A stretch of DNA of 64,000 nt from Lacticaseibacillus absianus. GTDB taxonomy: Bacteria > Bacillota > Bacilli > Lactobacillales > Lactobacillaceae. Below, piece after piece: positions 28,009-35,553 of the stretch (the stretch's first letter is position 1; the number at the start of each line of letters is the position of its first letter). The DNA is taken from the NCBI RefSeq assembly GCF_013407595.1, contig NZ_JABEKX010000001.1:700522-764521 (forward strand), written 5' to 3'. The notes below the pieces were generated by a model that ran no database searches, was not told the origin of the DNA, and saw nothing but the letters and a program-made list of their open reading frames with translations. Made by a program: the position numbers and the translations under genes.

Positions 28009-28860
28009 TCAGATCATCTGCAACGGGACTTTGTGTGACGGGCGCGGGAACGCGGCCTCGATCTGGGCCAGCTCCGGGGCCGTCCAGGTGACGGCCTGGG
28101 CCGCAAGGTCGGCCTGCATGTGTGCGGGGCTGGCCGCCTTGGGGATCGACAGGACCTGATCGCGCAGGGTCCAAGCGAGCATCAGCTGGTGGTCGCTCAG
28201 GCCCTTGGCGCGAGCGAGGGCGTGTACGGCACGGGGGAGGTGGATGCTCGTCCCGCGGCCGGAGTTGAAGGGCGAGTAGCCGATCGTGGTCAGCCCATGG
28301 GCGGCGTGGGTCGCGCACAGGTCGACCTCGATCCCGCGCGCCGTGAGGTTGTACAGCACCTCGTTGGCCGCAAGCTGCGCACCGCCGGGTAGGGCCAGCG
28401 CGTCTTGCAAGTCGGCGACGTCGAAGTTCGAGACGCCATAGGCGCGGATCAACCCAGCCTGCTGCAGGGCCTGCAACCCGGTCAGCGTTTCGCGCAGGGG
28501 AGTGTTACCGCGCCAGTGAAGCAGGTACAGGTCGAGGTAATCAGTCCCGAGGCGGCGCAGACTGGCTTCGAGGGCCACACGCATCTTACGCGCCGTTGCG
28601 TGCCACGGGTAGAACTTCGAGATCAGGACCAACTGGTCGCGCGCCCGCCCTTGAATGGCCTGGCCGACCAGCGTTTCGGCAGCGCCGTCACCGTACATCT
28701 CGGCGGTGTCGATCACCTGTAAGCCGTGGTCCAACCCCAAGCGCAGGCTGGCCAGCTCGGCTTCAGACTGCGCCGTGCTGCCTTCGCCGAGCCCCCAAGT
28801 CCCGATGCCAAGCGCCGGCACCGTGCGGCCGGCGAGTGTGATCGTTCGTGTCACGGCCAT
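28009..28860 (-). CDS. Aldo/keto reductase
   Basis: 283 residues from the ATG at 28860 (AAAGGAAGG upstream). The catalytic tetrad is readable: Asp51 (VIDTAEMYG), Tyr56, Lys82 (LISKFYPW) and His115 (YLLHWRG). The C-terminal SIPKAASPAHMQ matches the NADPH-phosphate-binding IPKxxxxxH region. It reduces aldehydes or ketones with NADPH; the physiological substrate is not evident. Likely co-transcribed with the NAD(P)-binding gene that follows it. Confidence 0.92.
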   Translation of the reverse strand: MAVTRTITLAGRTVPALGIGTWGLGEGSTAQSEAELASLRLGLDHGLQVIDTAEMYGDGAAETLVGQAIQGRARDQLVLISKFYPWHATARKMRVALEASLRRLGTDYLDLYLLHWRGNTPLRETLTGLQALQQAGLIRAYGVSNFDVADLQDALALPGGAQLAANEVLYNLTARGIEVDLCATHAAHGLTTIGYSPFNSGRGTSIHLPRAVHALARAKGLSDHQLMLAWTLRDQVLSIPKAASPAHMQADLAAQAVTWTAPELAQIEAAFPRPSHKVPLQMI

Positions 28861-28900
28861 CCTTCCTTTCTTTCTGTAAGGCCAGTATAGCACAATACGC

Positions 28901-28924
28901 CAAAAAGGCCGCGATGCGGCCTTC
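28901..28924 (-). terminator. Intrinsic terminator of the Fe-ADH gene
   Basis: Minus strand AAGGCCGCATCGCGGCCTTTTT, 12 bases after the alcohol dehydrogenase stop. Confidence 0.85.
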
Positions 28925-28935
28925 GAGGGTGGTCA

Positions 28936-30108
28936 TCAGTCGGCGTCGTAAGCGGCCTGGAACAGCGCGATCAGCTCAGCCTTGGTGCCTTTGCGTGGGT
29001 TAGAGAAGGCGTTGCCGTCCTTCAAGGCGTTCTCCGCCATCAGCGGGAAGTCCGCCGGCTTGGCCCCGATCGCCTTGATGCTGTGCGGGATGCCGACGTC
29101 TTCGGCCATCTGGCGCATGTGGCGGATCGCCAGTTCTGCCGCTTCGCGTGTGGACAGGCCAGCGGTGTTTTCCCCCATTGCGACGGCTAGCTCGGCGAAG
29201 CGCTCGGGGCAGGCGATCAGGTTGTAGGCTTCGACGATCGGCAGCAGCAAGGCGCAGCAGACGCCATGGGGGGCGTCGTACTGCCCGCCGAGCTGGTGGG
29301 CCATCGCGTGCACATAGCCGAGGTCAGCGTTATTGAACGCCATGCCGGCGAGCATCTCGGCTTCGACCATACCGGTGCGGGCCGCCAGGTCGTGGCCGTT
29401 TGCGACCGCTGGCCGCAGGTGGCGCTCGATCAAGCGGATCGCCTGCAGGCACTGGGCGTCGGTGATCGCGTTGCGGTTAGTCGAGACATACGGTTCGATC
29501 GCCTGGACATAGGCGTCCATACCAGTCGCGGCGGTCAGCTTAGCGGGGACATCCAGCTGCAAGGCGGGATCGTTGAAGGAGACCAGTGGGATGTTGCGCC
29601 ACGAGACGACGACGAACTTCAGGTGTGTCGCCTCGTTCGTGATCACGCAGTGACGCGTCAGCTCGGAGCCGGTGCCGGCGGTCGTGTTCACCGCCATCAG
29701 CGGCGGCAAGGCGTGGGCGAGCGTCTCGATCCCAGCCAGCTGGGTGATGTCGTCGCCGTTGGTCAAAATGATCCCGGTCCCCTTGCCGGTATCGTGCGCG
29801 GACCCACCGCCGACGGTGATCAAGCTGTCACAGTGGCCGCTGAGGTACAGGGCCTTGGCCGCCTGAATGTTGCGGACCTTCGGGTTGGGTTCGACGTCGT
29901 TGTAGATGGTGTAAGTGATCCCTGCGGCGTCGAGCGATGCCAACGTCTGGGCGACTGGGCCGTTCGGGACCCCTTGCAAGAACTTATCGGTGACGATCAG
30001 CGGGTGCGTCATGTTCAGCATCTTAGCCCGGGCGCCGATCTTGTCGATCACGCCGGGGCCGAAGAAGTTGACGCTGGGCATGAGAAAATCAAAGTTTGTC
30101 TTCATCAT
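28936..30108 (-). CDS. Iron-type alcohol dehydrogenase with a substituted metal ligand
   Basis: 390 residues, group III ADH fold. The NAD loop GGGSAHDTGKG and the TTAGTGSE segment are intact. In FucO-type enzymes the metal is held by Asp196, His200, His263 and His277. Here the matching positions, with the same spacing, are Asp198, Gln202 (TGMDAYVQAIEPY in place of the usual DALTHAIEAY), His267 and His281. One of four ligands is therefore changed, which may alter metal choice or activity. GGAGG precedes the first of two ATGs. Monocistronic. Substrate (1,2-propanediol, 1,3-propanediol, butanol-type) undetermined. Confidence 0.88.
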   Translation of the reverse strand: MMKTNFDFLMPSVNFFGPGVIDKIGARAKMLNMTHPLIVTDKFLQGVPNGPVAQTLASLDAAGITYTIYNDVEPNPKVRNIQAAKALYLSGHCDSLITVGGGSAHDTGKGTGIILTNGDDITQLAGIETLAHALPPLMAVNTTAGTGSELTRHCVITNEATHLKFVVVSWRNIPLVSFNDPALQLDVPAKLTAATGMDAYVQAIEPYVSTNRNAITDAQCLQAIRLIERHLRPAVANGHDLAARTGMVEAEMLAGMAFNNADLGYVHAMAHQLGGQYDAPHGVCCALLLPIVEAYNLIACPERFAELAVAMGENTAGLSTREAAELAIRHMRQMAEDVGIPHSIKAIGAKPADFPLMAENALKDGNAFSNPRKGTKAELIALFQAAYDAD

Positions 30109-30246
30109 TGCGACCTCCGAGTTGTGGGTTTACCCCATCATGATACGCACCGGCCGCTGGTGGCGGTACGGACAATTCACGCCATCTGTCCGTTGACTAG
30201 GCAAGCGTTGCCAACTCGGGTAAACTGGGGGCAGGAGGTGGTTCAC

Positions 30247-30951
30247 ATGAACTACGAACTGAAAGGGGAGAGTCCCTTCCCGATGGCCGTCTTGCACCTT
30301 GATCGCGGCGCCAGCGTGCAGATCGAATCCGGCGCGATGATCTACCACAACGGGCGCGTGGCGCTGGAAGGCAAGATGAACAGTAACGGTAAGCGGGGCC
30401 TCGGGGGGTTGATGAGCGCGATCGGGCGCAGCATGACCTCGGGTGAGTCCTTCTTCATCACCACGGCGACCGGCACCGCTGATGCGGGGGAGATCGCTAT
30501 CGCGCCGGGCAACCCCGGGCCGATCTCGGCGCTCCCAGTTGACGCCGGCCACCAGTGGCGCCTGAACACCGGGGCGTTCTTGGCCGCCGACAGTACCGCC
30601 AGCTACAAGATGATCAGCCAAAGCGTCAGCCGCGCGCTGTTCGGCGGCACCGGCGGGTTCTTCATCATGGAGACACAGGGCGAAGGCACGATGCTGGTCA
30701 GCGCGTACGGTGACATGCTGGCGCTGGACCTGAGCGACGCCGACGACTATGTGATCGACAACAGTCACGTGGTCGCCTGGACCACCACGCTGGACTACAA
30801 CATCGAGGCCGCCAGCGGGACCTTTGGCTTCACCACCGGCGAAGGGTTGGTCAACCACTTCAGCGGGACTGGGCGCGTCTACATCCAGACGCGCAACGTT
30901 GAGGCCCTGGCTGGGATGATCCAACCGTTCATTCCGACGAAGAGCGACTGA
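30247..30951 (+). CDS. AIM24 / TIGR00266-family protein
   Basis: 234 residues with the glycine-rich beta-structure of the AIM24 (DUF124) family: EIAIAPGNPGPISAL, a variant FFIMETQGEGTMLVSAYG and a C-terminal FTTGEGLVNHFSGTGRVYIQTR. Molecular function is unknown; the yeast relative is mitochondrial. AGGAGG lies eight bases before the ATG at 30247; an open frame continues upstream, antisense to the ADH gene, and is spurious. A terminator follows. Confidence 0.9.
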   Translation: MNYELKGESPFPMAVLHLDRGASVQIESGAMIYHNGRVALEGKMNSNGKRGLGGLMSAIGRSMTSGESFFITTATGTADAGEIAIAPGNPGPISALPVDAGHQWRLNTGAFLAADSTASYKMISQSVSRALFGGTGGFFIMETQGEGTMLVSAYGDMLALDLSDADDYVIDNSHVVAWTTTLDYNIEAASGTFGFTTGEGLVNHFSGTGRVYIQTRNVEALAGMIQPFIPTKSD

Positions 30952-30970
30952 GCCGCGATCGCACGCTCCG

Positions 30971-30994
30971 GCCGGCGATTATGCCGGCTTTTTT
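30971..30994 (+). terminator. Intrinsic terminator of the AIM24-family gene
   Basis: GCCGGC-GATTAT-GCCGGC followed by TTTTTT. Confidence 0.8.
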
Positions 30995-31093
30995 GGGGTG
31001 GCCGGCGGGCCGCGCCCCGAGTCGTGAAGAAAATCACGATTGGTGGTGGCGCTTCCAGTCGAAATCCGGTACCCTTGAGGCAGACGAAAGGAC

Positions 31094-31993
31094 GTGACTG
31101 GATTGACAACGATTCTTGGCACGCGCCTGCCCCTGATCCAAGGGGCCTTGGCGCAGATCTCGACGCCGGCGCTGGTGAGCGCCGTCAGCGAAGCGGGCGG
31201 GTTGGGGGTCTTGACGACTGTCGGGATGACCCCGACGGACTTGGCGGCCGCGATCGCGGCGGTGCGTGCGGCGACAGACGCCCCGTTTGGCGTGAACCTG
31301 ATGTTGCAACAAGACAACATCGCGGACTTGGTGCCGGCGCTGATCGCCGCCCCGGTGCCGGTGGTAACGACCTCGGCGGGGACGCCGAAGCGCTTCTGTG
31401 CGGCGTTGCATGCGGTCGGGACGAAGGTGGTCGCCGTGATCCCGAGCGTCAAGGTGGCCCAGAAGATGGCCGCCTTGGGCGTTGATGCGCTGGTCGCCGA
31501 GGGCATGGAGTCAGGGGGCCACATTGGCACCGAGACCACCTTCAGCCTGGTGCAGCAAGTCGCCGCCGCCGTCGACTGTCCGGTGTTTGCCGCCGGCGGG
31601 ATCGCGGATGCGGCCGGTGTAGCGGCCGCTACGGCGCTTGGTGCGTATGGCGTGCAGGTCGGGACGGCCTTCCTGCTGGCGACCGAGACGCCGATCGCCC
31701 CGGCGTACAAGCAGGCCGTGATCGCCGCGCCGGATACCGGCACGGTGGTCACCGGCCGGGCCCTGGGCGACGCCGTGCGCAGCCTGCGCAACCCGCTGAC
31801 CACCGCTTACCTCGAGGCCGAGGCCGCCGGTGCGACACCGGCGGCGCTGCACGCGCTAGTCGACGGTAGCCTGGCACGTGCGATCCAAGGCGATGTCGAT
31901 CACGGCACGCTGATGGCCGGTCAGATCGCCGGCAAGCTGACGGTCGAACTGCCGGCGGCCGCGATCGTGGCACGGCTCTACCCCAACGCTTAA
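31094..31993 (+). CDS. Nitronate monooxygenase / FabK-like FMN oxidoreductase
   Basis: 299 residues, TIM barrel of the 2-nitropropane dioxygenase family. Motifs: LIQGALAQIS at the N-terminus, GVNLML, the AEGMESGGHIG signature and the phosphate-binding FAAGGIADAAG. It may oxidise alkyl nitronates; distinguishing it from enoyl-ACP reductase II (FabK) by eye is not safe. The GTG at 31094 is only one base from AAAGGA, so the TTG at 31103 (TTG ACA ACG ATT) is the likelier start, giving 296 residues. Confidence 0.85.
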   Translation: MTGLTTILGTRLPLIQGALAQISTPALVSAVSEAGGLGVLTTVGMTPTDLAAAIAAVRAATDAPFGVNLMLQQDNIADLVPALIAAPVPVVTTSAGTPKRFCAALHAVGTKVVAVIPSVKVAQKMAALGVDALVAEGMESGGHIGTETTFSLVQQVAAAVDCPVFAAGGIADAAGVAAATALGAYGVQVGTAFLLATETPIAPAYKQAVIAAPDTGTVVTGRALGDAVRSLRNPLTTAYLEAEAAGATPAALHALVDGSLARAIQGDVDHGTLMAGQIAGKLTVELPAAAIVARLYPNA

Positions 31994-32002
31994 TGGGGGC
32001 TT

Positions 32003-32042
32003 AAAAACGCCTCACCCTGTTGCAAGCGGGTGAGGCGTTTTT
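32003..32042 (+). terminator. Intrinsic terminator after the nitronate monooxygenase gene
   Basis: A 15-bp arm AAAAACGCCTCACCC and its exact complement with a 10-base loop, ending in TTTTT; it could work in both directions. Confidence 0.9.
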
Positions 32043-32081
32043 AGCGTTAGGCGGCGGGATGCTGGCACCGCGGGCTGGGCA

Positions 32082-32498
32082 TTAGTGGGTTGAAGCGGGG
32101 CGTGGGAAAAGCAACGACTGCGCGTAATGTTTGAGGTGGCGCGCATTGATGACCGTCCAGAGGCAGATGAACACGTATGGCGCCGTGAGCACGAGGCGCG
32201 GCAACAGGCGCTGATCGAACCCGAAAAACCAGATCAACGCCGCGATCATGAGCAGGTCGCCACACGCTGACCAGCGCATGCTGAAGGAGGTGAGGTAGCC
32301 GGCGGGGTCTTGGGTCAACTGGTCGAGGGGGCGGAGCCAGAAGCGGTCCGAGCAGCCGAGGAAGGCGAGCCCGTACATCAGCCAGTTGAGCCATGCGGTC
32401 GCGTCTGCGTGCATGGCCGGGAAGTAAGTGGTGACCGATAAAGCGACCATCTGGGCGACGAATAGGGCCTTTTGAAGTGTCTGGACTTGTTGGCGCAT
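32082..32498 (-). CDS. Small membrane protein of unknown function
   Basis: 138 residues from the ATG at 32498 (GGAGG upstream). Four probable membrane segments (about 12-32, 36-53, 77-95, 100-118), short loops, and no motif I recognise. A TATAAT at 32545-32550 (minus strand) lies in an AT-rich stretch upstream and is a likely -10. A single gene facing the converging terminator at 32.0 kb. No function is proposed. Confidence 0.7.
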   Translation of the reverse strand: MRQQVQTLQKALFVAQMVALSVTTYFPAMHADATAWLNWLMYGLAFLGCSDRFWLRPLDQLTQDPAGYLTSFSMRWSACGDLLMIAALIWFFGFDQRLLPRLVLTAPYVFICLWTVINARHLKHYAQSLLFPRPASTH

Positions 32499-32664
32499 GG
32501 CGATTCCTCCGGTCGGGCCGAATTGGCAGATAACCACTAATTGTATTATAAATTATTTACAGCCAAAGTGCACGAATCGTTGGCTGCGGATGATCGATGG
32601 TGATTGCCCTGGCCCCCGGTCTGACGCGACCGCCCTAAAGTCCGGCCGAGGCGAGCCGATCCGT

Positions 32665-33273
32665 TCACTTCGCGATCAGCGGTGCGACCAACAGCCCAAC
32701 ACAGGCGATCACGAGGATCACGATCGAGACGGCTGGGGCCAGCGCCAGGCTGATCAAAAGCCCCAGCCCGGCGAGCACCATCCACCGCCCCAGCCGGCGG
32801 GCAACGCGTGGCCACTGGGCGCGGCGGCTCAGCCAGCGCATCGTGTTGAGCCCATAGCTGTAGCCGGCCGGGATGGTGGGGATGTAGTTGCCCATCGCGA
32901 TGAACATTACCCCGATCAGCCCAGTCGCGAGGCGCCAGACGTCAATGTGGGCGCCGAGGGCGATCTGCGCGGTCGCCAGGTACAGGATCACGGTCATCAG
33001 CGGCATCAGCCAGATGACGATGCGCTCGAAGCGCGGCGCTGACTGCTTTCCGCGCGGCACCAGCAGAACGAGCAGCTGAAAGGCGCACATCATCAGCGGC
33101 AAACCGAAGACGAACATGGGCCGGCTCGCCCAGCCGTTGGGCGTGTTGTTCACTCCCCAGTGGATCGCGATGCGTGCAGGGAGCCGCCTGTAGATGGTCA
33201 GGCCGTACAGGATCGGCGCGAGGATCACAGGCAGGGTAAGGGCGAGTTGACGCCCGACATGACGCTCTTTCAT
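32665..33273 (-). CDS. SdpI-like membrane protein (DUF1648/SdpI family)
   Basis: 202 residues, six probable membrane helices. The N-terminal LPARIAIHWGVNNTPNGWASR is the DUF1648 motif (LPxxIPxHWGxxGxxxxW) of the SdpI family, and a C-terminal SdpI-type helix pair follows. In Bacillus subtilis SdpI gives immunity to the SdpC toxin and sequesters the repressor SdpR at the membrane. Here its ATG overlaps the stop of an SdpR-like gene (ATGA), exactly the sdpRI arrangement. No sdpC-like toxin gene is visible in the window. Last gene of a five-gene operon. Confidence 0.85.
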   Translation of the reverse strand: MKERHVGRQLALTLPVILAPILYGLTIYRRLPARIAIHWGVNNTPNGWASRPMFVFGLPLMMCAFQLLVLLVPRGKQSAPRFERIVIWLMPLMTVILYLATAQIALGAHIDVWRLATGLIGVMFIAMGNYIPTIPAGYSYGLNTMRWLSRRAQWPRVARRLGRWMVLAGLGLLISLALAPAVSIVILVIACVGLLVAPLIAK

Positions 33274-33539
33274 GGGTTTTGGCCTCCTAAGTCGTAGATC
33301 CAGCCCAGCAACTCCTCGAACACGGAGAGGTTGAGTCGGTAGTAGATGAAGTTCTTCTCCTTGGTCACCTCGATCAGTCCCGCCTCGCGCAGCAGGCGCA
33401 GGTGATAGGAGACCGTGGCCTGTGATAGGTCGAACTGCTGGGCGATATCGCCCGCCGAGCGGTCCCCCGCCTTGAGCAGCTCGAGGATCTGGCGGCGGAT
33501 CGGGTCGTTGATCGCCTTGAGTGTGTTGTTCAGTCCCAT
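33270..33539 (-). CDS. SdpR-like ArsR-family autorepressor
   Basis: 89 residues, almost the length of B. subtilis SdpR (90). A winged HTH with AINDPIRRQILELL, AGDIAQQFDLSQATVSYHLRLL (helix-turn-helix about 30-50) and the wing FIYYRLN. It has no cysteine metal site, so it is not a metal sensor. It overlaps sdpI-like by four bases and lies 13 bases after the ABC permease gene. Probably it represses the whole operon through the two boxes flanking the promoter at 35.4 kb and is released by capture on the SdpI-like protein. Confidence 0.87.
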   Translation of the reverse strand: MGLNNTLKAINDPIRRQILELLKAGDRSAGDIAQQFDLSQATVSYHLRLLREAGLIEVTKEKNFIYYRLNLSVFEELLGWIYDLGGQNP

Positions 33540-33552
33540 GTTGCCCTCCGTT

Positions 33553-34317
33553 TCAGAGTTTGGTCCGGTTCAGGCGCCAGATCGCGAGCCCCAAGCAGAT
33601 CACGATCAGTGCGACGCTCAGCCCCATCGCGGGCACAAATGTGTGCAGTGCCTTGCTGCCGGTGACTAAGGCGAGGTTGTCTTGCGCCAAGCTGAGCGGA
33701 TCGAAGCGGTGCGCCGCGGGGATCAGCCCGATCAACGATAGGGTGACGAAGCCTGCGGCGGCCGCCAAAAAGCCGGTGAAGCTACTGCGGGTGAGCGCCG
33801 AACCGAGCACGGTCAGCGCGAGCAGTAGCAAGCCGAACAGTGCAAGTGGCAGAAGCCCCCGCCAGACGTGCGGGGTCAGGTCGTCCGGGAAGTAGTAGCG
33901 CGTGTACGCCCAGGTCACGCCGAAGCTCATCAGCAGCGCACTCAGCCACAGCCCGGCGGCCACGAGGTACTTGGCGAGGATCACGGCGTAGCGCGGCAGC
34001 CCCTTGGTCACCAGGTTGACCAGCGTGCCGCGGCTGACCGCCTGGCTGACGGTGTTGCTGAAGACCAATGCGACGAGGAACAGGCCGAGTTGGGTCAGGT
34101 TCTTATAGAACTGCGTCCAGCTGTCGACACTAGTCGGCGTGGGCAGCTTGAGGGGGAGGTCACTGCCGAGCACGCTGCGCATCAGATCTGGCGTGAGTTT
34201 GGCGATCAGCGGGCTTTGAAGCCCGAAGAGGAGAAACAGTGCGCCGACCAGCAGCACCCGGTGACGCCGCCACGCCACGACCAGTTCCTTGCGGGCGAAC
34301 AACCAAGTCGTCATCAT
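33553..34317 (-). CDS. ABC transporter permease (ABC-2 type)
   Basis: 254 residues with six probable helices in the ABC-2 layout (one near residues 20-40, then 95-115, 140-160, 185-200, 205-225, 235-250). The start ATGATG overlaps the stop of the ATPase gene (ATGA), with GGAGG upstream, so stoichiometric expression is expected. It forms the membrane part of the transporter; substrate unknown, but linkage to sdpRI-like genes suggests peptide export or peptide resistance. Confidence 0.87.
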   Translation of the reverse strand: MMTTWLFARKELVVAWRRHRVLLVGALFLLFGLQSPLIAKLTPDLMRSVLGSDLPLKLPTPTSVDSWTQFYKNLTQLGLFLVALVFSNTVSQAVSRGTLVNLVTKGLPRYAVILAKYLVAAGLWLSALLMSFGVTWAYTRYYFPDDLTPHVWRGLLPLALFGLLLLALTVLGSALTRSSFTGFLAAAAGFVTLSLIGLIPAAHRFDPLSLAQDNLALVTGSKALHTFVPAMGLSVALIVICLGLAIWRLNRTKL

Positions 34318-35213
34318 TGCGTCACCTCCATGAAAATCTCCTCCAGTGTCGTCTCAGCGTGGGTGACTGCTTGCGGTGTCAGGTCCTGCGCGACCAGTGT
34401 CCGCAGCGTCTGGCGCATCACCGTCTGCGGTGCCTCGGTGGCGGTGAGCGTCACCGTTGTCCCTTGGACCGCGCCGTTCAACGCTCGGCCCGCGGCCTGT
34501 GCGCCTTCAGGGGTGGAGAACTGAAGCTCTAGGCGGTCGTGGGCGTACTGCTGGCGTAAGTCGGTGAGCGTTCCTTCGACGGCAAGGTGGCCGTCATGCA
34601 GGATCCCGACGCGGTCGCAGATGCGCTCGACGTCGCTCAAGATGTGGGTGGAAAAGAGCACGGTGGTCTGGCCGCGCAGGCTCGCGAGCAAGTCGAGTAG
34701 CTCACGCCGGCCCGCGGGGTCCAGCGCCGACGTCGGCTCGTCGCACAGTAGCAGGCGCGGCCGCGTCAGCAAGGCCTGCGCGATGCCCAACCGCTGGCGC
34801 ATGCCGCGCGAGAACCCGTGGATGCGCCGGCGCGACGTCGGCAGGTCGACCTGCTTCAACATTGCAGTCACTCGGGGCATGAGGTCAGCGCGTGGGACGC
34901 CGGCGATCCGGCCACACAGCGTCAGGTACTCGCTGGGGGAGAGGTCCTCGTCGTACGCTGGGACGTCCGGCAGGTAAGCGATCCCTTGGTTGGCAGTGGT
35001 GCGGCCGTAGTGGACCGGCGTATCGGCGACCGTGATTGTCCCGGCGTCGCAGGTGTCTAGCCCCAAGATCAGCTTCATGGTGGTGGTCTTGCCCGCCCCG
35101 TTCGCCCCGACGAAGCCGTACAGGGCGCCTTCCGGGACATTGAGCGTCAGGTCGCGCAGCACCGACGTGGCCCCGAAGCGTTTGGACACATTGGTCAGAC
35201 TCAAGATGGGCAT
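34314..35213 (-). CDS. ABC transporter ATP-binding protein
   Basis: 299 residues from the ATG at 35213, which shares one base with the stop of the preceding small gene. Walker A GANGAGKTT, a variant signature FSRGMRQRLG, Walker B LLCDEPTSALD, switch His STHILSD. The FSRGMRQR signature and a C-terminal ferredoxin-like extension (about 215-299) are typical of ABC-2 partners such as the EcsA/NatA/BcrA group used in bacteriocin and bacitracin resistance. Pairs with the next gene. Confidence 0.92.
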   Translation of the reverse strand: MPILSLTNVSKRFGATSVLRDLTLNVPEGALYGFVGANGAGKTTTMKLILGLDTCDAGTITVADTPVHYGRTTANQGIAYLPDVPAYDEDLSPSEYLTLCGRIAGVPRADLMPRVTAMLKQVDLPTSRRRIHGFSRGMRQRLGIAQALLTRPRLLLCDEPTSALDPAGRRELLDLLASLRGQTTVLFSTHILSDVERICDRVGILHDGHLAVEGTLTDLRQQYAHDRLELQFSTPEGAQAAGRALNGAVQGTTVTLTATEAPQTVMRQTLRTLVAQDLTPQAVTHAETTLEEIFMEVTQ

Positions 35214-35407
35214 CAGTCTGCCTCCCGTCCGAACAGGAAGTAGGCCAGCGCACCGAAAGGCTGGATCACGATGGCAACGATCAGCCACAGTGTGCGGTTG
35301 CCATGGGCGTAGTGCGTGTGCCGCAGGATACTGACGACGGCGGTGACGGTCAAGATCAGCTCGATGCCGATGATCGGCAGGAGCAGGGGCAGATAGGTTT
35401 GGACCAT
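35213..35407 (-). CDS. Small membrane protein with PLDc_N-type domain
   Basis: 64 residues: a helix (about 5-27), a short polar hairpin (HTHYAHGNRTLW) and a second helix (about 40-59) ending FGREAD. The pattern W(I/L)xxxIxxxPxGxxxYFxxG is that of the PLDc_N domain, often found as a stand-alone peptide next to ABC transporters and regulators. GGAGG lies nine bases before the ATG. First gene of the operon, coupled to the ATPase gene by a TGATG overlap. Confidence 0.8.
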   Translation of the reverse strand: MVQTYLPLLLPIIGIELILTVTAVVSILRHTHYAHGNRTLWLIVAIVIQPFGALAYFLFGREAD

Positions 35408-35418
35408 GACGGGACCTC

Positions 35419-35492
35419 CTATTTCGAATTTTGTCTAAATTATAGCGACACGGGCCGGCGAAAGGCAAGCACTATTTCGAAATATTTCTAAA
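35419..35492 (-). promoter_or_regulatory. Promoter of the sdpRI-like ABC operon flanked by two operator-like boxes
   Basis: Minus-strand TTGCCT (35463-35468), 18 bp, perfect TATAAT (35439-35444). Two direct copies of a 21-bp box flank it: box 1 at 35419-35439 abuts the -10 and covers the start site; box 2 at 35472-35492 lies just upstream of the -35. They match at about 17 of 21 positions, and each is an imperfect palindrome of the form TTTAGAAAT-ATTTCGAAA. AT-rich palindromes like these suit ArsR-type repressors, so autoregulation by the SdpR-like protein is the natural inference. Confidence 0.7.
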
Positions 35493-35517
35493 TGATCGAG
35501 GCTCGGCGTTGCGCGAC

Positions 35518-35546
35518 CAAAAAAACCACCGCGCTCAGCGGTGGTT
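35518..35546 (-). terminator. Intrinsic terminator of dxs
   Basis: Minus strand AACCACCGCTGAGCGCGGTGGTT followed by TTTTT, eight bases after the dxs stop. Confidence 0.88.
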
Positions 35547-35553
35547 CGATGGA

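Noticed and set aside
30193-30226. Promoter TTGACT/TAAACT for the AIM24-family gene
   Set aside because: The hexamers are 22 bp apart. TAAACT may act alone, but there is no extended TG.
29266-30246. N-terminal extension of the AIM24-family frame back across the Fe-ADH gene
   Set aside because: The true start is fixed by AGGAGG and the ATG at 30247; the upstream part is antisense to a canonical dehydrogenase.
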